From positions 1 to 23,810 of the forward strand of contig JBJOII010000061.1 in NCBI GenBank assembly GCA_046047235.1: 23,810 bases of DNA, in the 5' to 3' direction. The first letter of the stretch is position 1. The number at the start of each line of letters is the position of its first letter. The notes under the pieces were generated by a model. It had not been told where the DNA came from. It worked only from the letters and a program-made list of their open reading frames with translations, and searched no databases. Of this stretch, positions 16,685 through 23,558 are shown piece by piece. A program made the translations under genes and the position numbers. Source of the stretch: JBMTVN01 sp046047235 (GTDB taxonomy: Bacteria; Verrucomicrobiota; Verrucomicrobiia; Limisphaerales; JAHDYP01).

Positions 16685-17758
16685 ATGAACGTCCCGGATC
16701 TCGATCCCTTTCTCCAGGTAGCCTCAGACCTCGCCGCCTCCGATCTCCACCTCATCGCCGATGTGCCGCCCGCCTACCGCGTGAATGGCGAGATCCTCTT
16801 CGGTGAAGGACCCGTCCTCACCAGCAGCGCCCTCGCCAACATGACCGCCAGCCTGCTCCACCCCGACCAACAAAAATCCTTCGAGCAGGAATGGGAACTC
16901 TGTATCAGTGTCCATCACCCCGTCGCAGGCCGAATGCGAATCACGTTCTACCGACGCAACGGCCACCCGGAAATGAGCATCCGCTTCTCCGGCACCCACA
17001 TCCCCCCACGTGAAGAACTCGGCCTGCCCCTCAAACTCGACGAGATCGCCCTCAAACCCAATGGGCTGATCCTCATCACCGGCCCCACCGGCTCCGGAAA
17101 AACCACCACGCTCAATTACCTCATCAACCTCATCAACCGCGAACGCCGCTGCAAAATCGTCACCATCGAGGACCCCATCGAGTTCGTCCACTCCAACCAG
17201 CGCGCCATCGTGGTTCAACAGGAGGTCCTGAGCGATACCCACTCCTTCCACCGCGCCCTCATCCATGTCCTGCGCCAGGACCCCGACGTGATCGTCGTCG
17301 GCGAAATGCGCGACCAGGATGCCATCTCCGCCGCGCTGGCCGCCGCCGAAACCGGACACCTCGTCATCGCTACGCTCCATTCCCCCAACGTCACCCACGC
17401 ATTCGAACGCATCACCGGCGTCTTCGAAGGCAGCCTCCAACGCCAAATCATTATCCAGCTCGCCAATTCCCTCCAGGCCATCATCGCCCAGGACCTCGTG
17501 CCCAGCGCCGACCGCACCCGCCGTCTCCTAGCCTATGAACTCCTCGTCGCCACTGGAGCGGTCCGCAACATCATCCGCGAAAACCACAAGCACATGCTCG
17601 AAAACGCCATGCAAACAGGCGCCAAGGACGGCATGCAACTCATGGATGCCTCGCTCTTCGACCTCTACTCCCAGGCACTCATCACCTACGACACCGCCTT
17701 GAACCGTGCGTTCAACCCGGATCGCATCGCCAAACGCGCCGCCACCGGCAACACATAA
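16685..17758 (+). CDS. pilT: PilT-like type IV pilus retraction ATPase
   Basis: The 357-residue product is a PilT/PilU-type secretion ATPase. The N-terminal PAS-like domain (1-110) starts with ASDLHLIADVPPAYRVNGEI. The core has Walker A ITGPTGSGKTT (131-141), the Asp box TIEDPIEFVH (160-169), Walker B DVIVVGEMRD (201-210) and the His box AETGHLVIATLHS (221-233). The C-terminal MQLMDASLFDLY matches the PilT-family GMQTMDxAL motif. It probably hydrolyses ATP to depolymerise type IV pili, driving twitching or DNA uptake. No other pilus gene (pilin, pilB, pilC, pilQ) lies in the window, so it may serve pili encoded elsewhere or a different machine. The ATG at 16685 follows the TPR gene by 12 bases. 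PilU is the closest alternative. Confidence 0.9.
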   Translation: MNVPDLDPFLQVASDLAASDLHLIADVPPAYRVNGEILFGEGPVLTSSALANMTASLLHPDQQKSFEQEWELCISVHHPVAGRMRITFYRRNGHPEMSIRFSGTHIPPREELGLPLKLDEIALKPNGLILITGPTGSGKTTTLNYLINLINRERRCKIVTIEDPIEFVHSNQRAIVVQQEVLSDTHSFHRALIHVLRQDPDVIVVGEMRDQDAISAALAAAETGHLVIATLHSPNVTHAFERITGVFEGSLQRQIIIQLANSLQAIIAQDLVPSADRTRRLLAYELLVATGAVRNIIRENHKHMLENAMQTGAKDGMQLMDASLFDLYSQALITYDTALNRAFNPDRIAKRAATGNT

Positions 17759-17888
17759 GGATCTCCTAAGTGCGTCCTCTGAACCCCCGGAAGCGCCGGT
17801 TGGACATAAGCAGACTCCAGTTCCCACCCAACGAACCCAAAGGGCCCAGCCTTCCTCGTCGCATGGAAACGGACACCCCGAAAAGGCT
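17759..17888. other. Intergenic stretch after the pilT-like gene
   Basis: About 130 bases between the pilT-like stop codon and the cadherin-like remnant. I see no gene, no strong hairpin followed by T residues, and no RNA gene. The short CCGG-AAGCG-CCGG repeat near 17788 is too weak to call a terminator. Confidence 0.4.
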
Positions 17889-18131
17889 CTACGGACTCAC
17901 GCACCGGTAGAAACGCGCTCCGGCACCACTCTCTACCCCGGAGGACACTTCAAACCTGCCCGATTCCCCAGCCACCACGGCTCCCAGCTCGTTCCAAACC
18001 GCTCCCGGAGCGGCAAGAGCCACGGTCAGCGTCGGGGCATCTACCACCAGATTGGTCACGCCCACGGTCACAACTCCGGTCGCCATACCCCCGTGAACGT
18101 CCGATATGGTGTAGGTAAAGCTGTCCGATTC
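17889..18131 (-). pseudogene. C-terminal remnant of a cadherin-like repeat surface protein
   Basis: Read on the minus strand from 18131 to the TAG at 17891-17889, one frame gives an 80-residue tail. It starts ESDSFTYTISDVHGGMATG, which matches the last strands of cadherin-like/tandem-95 repeats (commonly DSFTYTVSDGxGG). It ends ESGAGARFYRCVSP, like the C termini of large secreted verrucomicrobial repeat proteins. Upstream, similarity is lost quickly and an in-frame TAG occurs about 40 bases before the match, near 18171. No start codon suits the rest of a domain. It is therefore a 5'-deleted fragment and not a working gene. Around 18001-18300 the usual C excess of the + strand is absent or reversed, suggesting a recent arrival or rearrangement. 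Confidence 0.6.
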
Positions 18132-18319
18132 ATGGACTCGGCAACCCCCGCTCGCTTGTCGCTGATGTCTCTACCCGGAAGGGATTCCTTAACCGGCGAG
18201 GATCGCATCATGGGATTGCGGCTTGGCATTGGCTCGAAAAGGGATCAGTAACGGGGACCGCGATTTCAGTAAACCTTGTTAAGAATGCAAGGCAAACGCC
18301 ATACGATGAATTGCCGAGT

Positions 18320-18325
18320 TATAAT
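18320..18325 (+). promoter_or_regulatory. Possible -10 element for the kinase-sulfatase pair
   Basis: A perfect TATAAT lies 80 bases before the kinase ATG at 18406 and is the only such hexamer I noticed in an intergenic position. No TTGACA-like -35 sits 16-18 bases upstream, so an activator or another sigma factor might be needed. The rest of 18172-18319 shows no gene. Confidence 0.4.
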
Positions 18326-18405
18326 CGGGTTGTTTTCAAGCCCACAGACCAGCAACCTTGAAAAAAATCAGCTCTATACAGCCTGAGCTAAAGCCCCTTT
18401 TAACC

Positions 18406-19506
18406 ATGGCCACCTTTGATATACGCCCCTCGCAGGAATGCCGCTATGACCTCGTATCTCTCGGCGAAGTCATGCTCCGCCTCGACCCGGGAGAAGGCCG
18501 CGTCCGCTGCTCCCGCTCGTTCCGCGCCTGGGAGGGCGGGGGAGAATACAACGTCGCCCGCGGCCTCCGACGCTGCTTCGGCCTGCGCACAGCCATCTGC
18601 ACCGCCTTCGCCGATAACGAAGTCGGCCGTCTCCTCGAAGACTGCATCCTCCAGGGCGGTGTCGATCCATCCTGGATCCGATGGATGCCCTTCGACGGGG
18701 TAGGACGTACCATCCGCAATGGCTTGAACTTCACCGAAAGAGGTTTCGGTGTGCGCGGCGCCGTCGGGACCTCGGACCGCGGCCATACCGCAGCATCACA
18801 ACTGAAACCCGGCGATTTCGATTGGGACGAACTCTTCGGCCGTCAAGGAGTCCGCTGGTTCCACACCGGGGGAATATTCGCCGGACTCTCAGCAACCACC
18901 CCCCAGCTCGTGCTCGAGGCGGTTGAGAAAGCCAGATCCCACGGCGTCATCGTCTCCTATGACCTGAACTACCGCCCAAGTCTCTGGAAATCCATCGGCG
19001 GACAAAACCAAGCCCAGGCAATCAATCGGGAAATCGCCCGCCACGTAGACGTCATGATCGGCAATGAAGAGGACTTCACCGCCTGCCTCGGCCTGCAGGT
19101 CCAAGGGCTGGACCCCCATATCAGCCAAATCGATGTCCAAGCCTTCGAGTCCATGATCAAACAAGCCGTAACCGACTTCCCCAACTTCAAAGCCGTCGCC
19201 ACCACCCTCCGCACAGTCAAATCCGCCACGCGCAATGACTGGGGCGCCATCTGCTGGCACCAGAATCAATTCCACCGCGCAACAGAAAGACCCAACCTCG
19301 AAATCCTCGACCGCGTCGGCGGCGGAGACAGCTTCGCCTCCGGGCTGATCTATGCATTCCTCCAAGGCTACCCAGCAGAACTCGCCGTCCAATACGGCGC
19401 CGCCCACGGCGCTCTCGCCATGACCACCCCGGGCGATACCTCCATGGCAACCCTCGCCGAAGTCGAAAAACTCCTCAAAGGCGGCACCGCACGCGTCCAA
19501 CGCTGA
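18406..19506 (+). CDS. PfkB-family carbohydrate kinase, probably 2-keto-3-deoxygluconate kinase
   Basis: The 366-residue product belongs to the ribokinase/PfkB family. It opens with YDLVSLGEVMLRLDPGEGRV and carries the sugar-contacting EGGGEYNVARGLRRCFG. The C-terminal ATP/catalytic signature is LDRVGGGDSFASGLIYAF, with the likely catalytic Asp near residue 307. VSYDLNYRPSLW and the spacing resemble 2-keto-3-deoxygluconate (KDG) kinases, which phosphorylate KDG to KDPG in uronic-acid breakdown. A fructokinase or other sugar-acid kinase is possible. Two starts are open: ATG 18406, preferred, and an upstream TTG at 18358 adding 16 residues with no family similarity. Neither has a Shine-Dalgarno sequence. 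It precedes the sulfatase gene by 22 bases, pointing to a shared role in polysaccharide use. Confidence 0.88.
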   Translation: MATFDIRPSQECRYDLVSLGEVMLRLDPGEGRVRCSRSFRAWEGGGEYNVARGLRRCFGLRTAICTAFADNEVGRLLEDCILQGGVDPSWIRWMPFDGVGRTIRNGLNFTERGFGVRGAVGTSDRGHTAASQLKPGDFDWDELFGRQGVRWFHTGGIFAGLSATTPQLVLEAVEKARSHGVIVSYDLNYRPSLWKSIGGQNQAQAINREIARHVDVMIGNEEDFTACLGLQVQGLDPHISQIDVQAFESMIKQAVTDFPNFKAVATTLRTVKSATRNDWGAICWHQNQFHRATERPNLEILDRVGGGDSFASGLIYAFLQGYPAELAVQYGAAHGALAMTTPGDTSMATLAEVEKLLKGGTARVQR

Positions 19507-19528
19507 CCCCGAGAATCGCAATACAAAG

Positions 19529-20881
19529 ATGACTGCTCCCTTCCGCATCCAAGCCCTCCTCGCGGCCCTCATCCTCACCGCCACCCCACAAGTCCCAGCG
19601 GCCACCCCCCCAAATATCCTCGTCATCCTCACAGACGACCAGGGCAGGGGAGACTACTCGGCATTCGGTACACCCGATATCCAAACCCCGGGAATCGACC
19701 GCATCTTCCGCGAAGGCATGGACCTCACAAACTTCCGCGCCAATTGCCCGGTCTGTTCCCCCACACGTGCAGCACTGCTCACCGGACGCTACCCCGACCG
19801 CGTCGGAGTCCCCGGCGTCATCCGCACCCACCCCGAGGACTCCTGGGGCTACCTGGCGCCTCAAGCGATCCTCCTCCCGGCTTTGCTCAAAAAAAACGGA
19901 TACCACACCGCCCTCGTAGGCAAATGGCACCTCGGCCTGACCCCCGAGAATACTCCCAACACCCGCGGCTTCGATCATTTCCACGGATTCCTCGGAGACA
20001 TGATGGATGACTATTGGAATCACCGCAGACACGGAATCAATTACATGCGGCTAAACCAACAGGTCATTGACCCGCAAGGCCATGCCACAGACCTCTTCAC
20101 CCAGTGGGCCGTAACCTACCTCCGCGAACGACAATCCCACTCCCAACCCTGGTTCCTCTACCTGGCCTACAACGCACCCCACTCTCCCATACAACCCAAA
20201 GACGACTGGCTGGCCAAGGTCACGCAACGCCAGCCCGAAATGCAACCCGCACGCGCCAAACTCGTCGCCCTCATCGAACACATGGACGCCGGCATCGCCA
20301 AGGTCCTGCAAACCCTCGACGAAACGGACATGGCCCGAAACACTCTCGTGTTCTTCACCTCCGATAACGGAGGCGTCAATGGACTCGGTGCCAATAACGG
20401 CCCGTGGAAAAGCGGCAAACAACACGTCTACGAAGGCGGCCTCCGCGTGCCCGCCGCCGTACGCTGGCCAGATCACATCCAGCCCGGCTCAAACTCAGAC
20501 CTCCAGCTGCTCACCATGGATATTTTCGCCACCGCCTGCCAAGCCGCCCAAACCCAAACGCCCAATCCCATCGAAGGAATCAGCTTCCTGCCCGCTCTAC
20601 TCGGCCAACCCCAACGCCTCCCAGACCGCCCGCTCTACTTCGTCCGCCGCGAAGGGAACGCCAACTACGGGGGTAAAACCATCGAGGCACTCATCAATGG
20701 ACCATGGAAAATCCTCCAGGATAGCCCCTGGCAACCCCTGGAACTCTACAACCTGGAGTCCGACCCAGAGGAAACCAACAACCTCCGCGACACCAACCCC
20801 GATGTGTTCAGCCAAATGTCAGCCTCTCTCCGACGCATGGTTCAATACGGAGGCCAAACGCCCTGGCAACCCGCACACTAA
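19529..20881 (+). CDS. Exported type I sulfatase
   Basis: The 450-residue product has a signal peptide (IQALLAALILTATPQVPAA). The alkaline-phosphatase-fold sulfatase domain starts at PNILVILTDDQGRGDYS, with Asp36 and Asp37 as metal ligands. The sulfatase signature VCSPTRAALLTGRYPDRVG contains C76-S-P-T-R80; Cys76 is the residue normally converted to formylglycine, which requires a maturation enzyme encoded elsewhere. VGKWHLG, FFTSDNGGVNGLGANNGPWKSGKQHVYEGG and the C-terminal ELYNLESDPEETNNL are also family-typical. It should remove sulfate esters from a carbohydrate in the periplasm; the exact substrate is unknown. Start ATG 19529 lies 22 bases after the kinase stop. It converges on lysS. Confidence 0.93.
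   Translation: MTAPFRIQALLAALILTATPQVPAATPPNILVILTDDQGRGDYSAFGTPDIQTPGIDRIFREGMDLTNFRANCPVCSPTRAALLTGRYPDRVGVPGVIRTHPEDSWGYLAPQAILLPALLKKNGYHTALVGKWHLGLTPENTPNTRGFDHFHGFLGDMMDDYWNHRRHGINYMRLNQQVIDPQGHATDLFTQWAVTYLRERQSHSQPWFLYLAYNAPHSPIQPKDDWLAKVTQRQPEMQPARAKLVALIEHMDAGIAKVLQTLDETDMARNTLVFFTSDNGGVNGLGANNGPWKSGKQHVYEGGLRVPAAVRWPDHIQPGSNSDLQLLTMDIFATACQAAQTQTPNPIEGISFLPALLGQPQRLPDRPLYFVRREGNANYGGKTIEALINGPWKILQDSPWQPLELYNLESDPEETNNLRDTNPDVFSQMSASLRRMVQYGGQTPWQPAH
19642..19651 (+). repeat. Polarised decamer GGGCAGGGGA, copy 5
   Basis: Exact copy at the metal-binding Asp-Asp-Gln-Gly segment of the sulfatase gene, read as CAG GGC AGG GGA GAC (Gln-Gly-Arg-Gly-Asp). The Arg is AGG and the Gly GGA, not the CGC and GGC favoured elsewhere in the gene. 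Confidence 0.6.
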
Positions 20882-20896
20882 AGCGCCTGCCTGTTC

Positions 20897-20919
20897 CTGC
20901 GGTCCATAAGACCACGCAG
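20897..20919. terminator. Possible bidirectional hairpin between convergent sulfatase and lysS genes
   Basis: CTGCGGTC (20897-20904) can pair with GACC and GCAG (20910-20913, 20916-20919) around a CATAA loop, giving eight base pairs with a two-base bulge. It sits in the 66-base convergent gap, where a terminator is expected. Neither side has a T-run. Confidence 0.35.
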
Positions 20920-20921
20920 AA

Positions 20922-20934
20922 GGGCAGGGAAGGG
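20922..20934 (+). repeat. Overlapping GGGCAGGG and GGGAAGGG motifs
   Basis: GGGCAGGG (20922-20929) overlaps GGGAAGGG (20927-20934) in the convergent gap between sulfatase and lysS. This repeats the overlapping layout at 2505-2517 and again lies on the + strand. Here no coding constraint applies. Confidence 0.5.
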
Positions 20935-20947
20935 CCCCCAAAAACCT

Positions 20948-22396
20948 CTACTTCGGCTTCAATTGCGGGAACAGGATCACGTCCCGAATGCTCTCCTGCC
21001 CGAGTAGCATCATGCAGAGACGGTCAATCCCAATACCCATCCCTCCAGCCGGAGGCATGCCGTGCTCCAGCGCCGTCAGGAAATCCTCATCCAGCTTCTG
21101 CTGCTCACCCCCCGCCTGATGCTGCAACCGCTCCCGCTGCTCAATCGGATCGTTCTGCTCAGTATAGGCAGGCGCAACCTCCTGCCCGTTAATACAACAC
21201 TCAAAAACCTCCACGGTCGTCGGATCCCCCGGCGTACCCTTCGCCAACGGTATCAGCTCCTTCGGCACGTGCGTCACAAATACCGGGTCAATCAGCGTCG
21301 GCTCAATCAGCTTCTCAAATACCGCCTGCGTCACCTCGAAATCCTCGTAGTCAGGCGTGATCTCCGCACCAAGCTGCTCCGCCCGTGCCCGCCTCGCTTC
21401 CGCCGTCACCTCAAACCAGTCAGCTCCAGCCTTCTCCCGCACCAGATCCTTATACGCAACCCGACGCCACGGAGGCGTCAAATTAATCGTCCTCACCACC
21501 TTCCCCTCCTCATCCTTGTGCTCCACAACCAGCGTGCCCAACACCCTCTCCGCCACATGGCAAACCATCGACTGCAGCAACTCCATCATCGACTCAAAAT
21601 CCCCATATGCCTGATACAACTCCAGCATCGTGAACTCCGGGTTGTGCCGACGCGACAAACCCTCGTTCCGGAAATTCCGGCCAATCTCAAACACCCGGTC
21701 CATCCCCCCCACCAAAAGCCGCTTCAAATACAACTCCAGCGCAATCCGCAGGTAAAAGTCACAACCCAACGCGTTGTGGTGCGTGACAAAAGGCCTCGCA
21801 GCCGCCCCGCCCGGAATCGCCTGCATCATCGGGGTCTCCACCTCCACATAAGACCGCTCATGAAGAAACTCACGAATGCCACGAATAATCGCACTCCGCT
21901 TCAAAAACGTGTCCCGCACCCCCTCGTTCGACATCAAATCCAAATACCGCTGACGATACCGCGTCTCCGTGTCAGACAAGCCATGCCACTTCTCCGGCAT
22001 CGGTCGCAACGCCTTAGCCAACGGCACCAAACGATGCGCCTTCACCGATATCTCACCCGTCCGCGTGGTAAACATCGTCCCCTCAACCCCCGCAAAATCC
22101 CCCAGATCAAGCTGCTTCAAGACCTCGAACTGCTCATCCCCCACAGCCTGCTTCTGCACATACACCTGCATCCGGCCGCTCCCGTCCCGCAGGTCAATGA
22201 AATGGCTCTTCCCCATGTCGCGCCTCGCCGTCAACCGGCCGGCAATAGCCACCGCCAACCCCTCCGCATACCCACCACGCGCCCCCTCACACGTAAATGT
22301 CGGAGTAAACTTGTTCGTAAACGGGTCCACACCCAACTCCCGCAACGCATCCAGCTTGGCGCGCCTCTGTGCAATCAATGAATTCGTGTCGTCCAT
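20948..22396 (-). CDS. lysS: Lysine--tRNA ligase, class II
   Basis: The 482-residue product charges tRNA-Lys. The N-terminal OB fold that binds the anticodon is at about 50-125 (VAIAGRLTARRDMGKSHFI, GSGRMQVYVQKQAVG). The class II catalytic core has motif 1 around EVETPMMQAIPGGAAARPFV (186-204), motif 2 FEIGRNFRNEGLSRRHNPEF (236-255) and motif 3 MGIGIDRLCMMLLGQ near the C terminus, which ends in the family-typical SIRDVILFPQLKPK. Length is normal and no domain is missing. ATG 22396 lies 3 bases after the dxr stop with no Shine-Dalgarno sequence of its own, so translation probably depends on dxr. A 439-residue open frame antisense to it is a shadow caused by strand composition. Confidence 0.97.
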   Translation of the reverse strand: MDDTNSLIAQRRAKLDALRELGVDPFTNKFTPTFTCEGARGGYAEGLAVAIAGRLTARRDMGKSHFIDLRDGSGRMQVYVQKQAVGDEQFEVLKQLDLGDFAGVEGTMFTTRTGEISVKAHRLVPLAKALRPMPEKWHGLSDTETRYRQRYLDLMSNEGVRDTFLKRSAIIRGIREFLHERSYVEVETPMMQAIPGGAAARPFVTHHNALGCDFYLRIALELYLKRLLVGGMDRVFEIGRNFRNEGLSRRHNPEFTMLELYQAYGDFESMMELLQSMVCHVAERVLGTLVVEHKDEEGKVVRTINLTPPWRRVAYKDLVREKAGADWFEVTAEARRARAEQLGAEITPDYEDFEVTQAVFEKLIEPTLIDPVFVTHVPKELIPLAKGTPGDPTTVEVFECCINGQEVAPAYTEQNDPIEQRERLQHQAGGEQQKLDEDFLTALEHGMPPAGGMGIGIDRLCMMLLGQESIRDVILFPQLKPK

Positions 22397-22399
22397 GGT

Positions 22400-23548
22400 T
22401 CAAACAAGTGTCAATCGATGCGCCTCAGCGCGTGCCCAACTGTCCGCCTCCAAAATCGCCTCCAACGAAGGAGCCTCCACCACCTCATGCAAATCCATCA
22501 CCTCTCCCACCAAACAGGGAATCCGGTCAAAAGTCACCCGCCCATCACAAAACGCCTCCACCGCCACCTCGTTGGCCGCATTGAACACCGCCGGCAACGT
22601 CCCCCCCTCAACACCCGCCCTCCGGGCCAGCTGGATCGCCGGAAAACGCTCCACGTCCGGTGCCTCAAAGTCCAACCGGCCCAACTTCGCCAAATCCGTC
22701 TTCACCCGCTCACTCTCCGCCCGCTCCGGATAGGTCAACGCATACTGAATCGGTAAACACATGTCCGGTGTCGATAACTGCGCAATCATCGACCCATCCA
22801 CAAACTCAACCATCGAATGAATCACGCTCTGCGGATGAACCACCACCTCCACACGCTCCATCGGAATATCAAACAACCAGCGCGCCTCAATCATCTCCAA
22901 ACCCTTGTTGAACAAAGTCGCCGAATCCAAGGTGATCTTGCGCCCCATGGTCCACGAAGGATGCTTCAACGCCCGCTCGACCGTGATCGATGGAAACTCC
23001 TCAGCCGGCGTGGAACGAAAGGGCCCGCCCGATGCCGTAAGCCATAACCGACGCACCGACTCCGGCGGCTTCCCATCCAAACATTGGAATATAGCCGAAT
23101 GTTCACTGTCCACCGCCAACACCCGAACCCCATGCCGACGAGCCTCCTCCATCACAATCTGACCCGCCATCACCAAAATCTCCTTGGACGCCACCGCAAT
23201 GTCCTTGCCCGCCCGAATCGCCGCCAACGCCGGCTGCAAACCCGCCGTCCCCACAATTGCGATCAAGACAATGTCCGCCTCAGGCATCGTCGCCAGCGCC
23301 AGCAAACCATCCTCCCCATGCCGGACCTCCACCCCAGCCCCGCAAACCCCGGCCAAACCCGCCACCGCAGCAGCATCACCAATCGAAATCATCCTCGGCC
23401 GATAGCGCGCAACCTGCTCAGCCAATAACGCAACGTTGTTCCCCGCCGCCATCCCCACCACCTCAATCCGATGCTTCAAATCATCAGCCACCTTCAAGGT
23501 GCTCGTCCCTATCGATCCAGTACTCCCAAGTAAAACAACTCGTTTCAT
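22400..23548 (-). CDS. dxr: 1-deoxy-D-xylulose-5-phosphate reductoisomerase
   Basis: The 382-residue product makes 2-C-methylerythritol 4-phosphate, the committed step of the MEP isoprenoid pathway, using NADPH and a divalent metal. The N terminus MKRVVLLGSTGSIGTSTLKV is the NADPH-binding loop. ASKEILVMAG and AVDSEHSAIFQ follow, with Asp147 and Glu149 as metal ligands. LTASGGPFR is the flexible loop region, and HPSWTMGRKITLDSATLFNKGLEMIEARWLF contains Asn214, Lys215 and Glu218. VVVHPQSVIHSMVEF completes the set. A GAGGG sequence lies seven bases before ATG 23548, a visible ribosome site. It follows cdsA by 10 bases, the common cdsA-dxr order. Usually an rseP-type protease gene comes next, but here it is lysS. 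Confidence 0.97.
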   Translation of the reverse strand: MKRVVLLGSTGSIGTSTLKVADDLKHRIEVVGMAAGNNVALLAEQVARYRPRMISIGDAAAVAGLAGVCGAGVEVRHGEDGLLALATMPEADIVLIAIVGTAGLQPALAAIRAGKDIAVASKEILVMAGQIVMEEARRHGVRVLAVDSEHSAIFQCLDGKPPESVRRLWLTASGGPFRSTPAEEFPSITVERALKHPSWTMGRKITLDSATLFNKGLEMIEARWLFDIPMERVEVVVHPQSVIHSMVEFVDGSMIAQLSTPDMCLPIQYALTYPERAESERVKTDLAKLGRLDFEAPDVERFPAIQLARRAGVEGGTLPAVFNAANEVAVEAFCDGRVTFDRIPCLVGEVMDLHEVVEAPSLEAILEADSWARAEAHRLTLV

Positions 23549-23558
23549 GTATGCTCCC

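Noticed and set aside
17706..18251. 181-residue + frame across the end of the pilT-like gene and the following spacer
   Set aside because: It overlaps the pilT end and has no recognisable sequence; the minus-strand cadherin-like reading explains this stretch better.
1600..20934. Decamer as a DNA uptake sequence
   Set aside because: A pilT-like gene makes this tempting, but uptake sequences usually appear on both strands and often as inverted pairs. Here every copy found is on one strand.
21062..22381. 439-residue open frame on + antisense to lysS
   Set aside because: It is rich in Arg, Leu, Pro, His and Gln with no recognisable motif, and lies exactly opposite a certain lysS gene. It results from strand composition.
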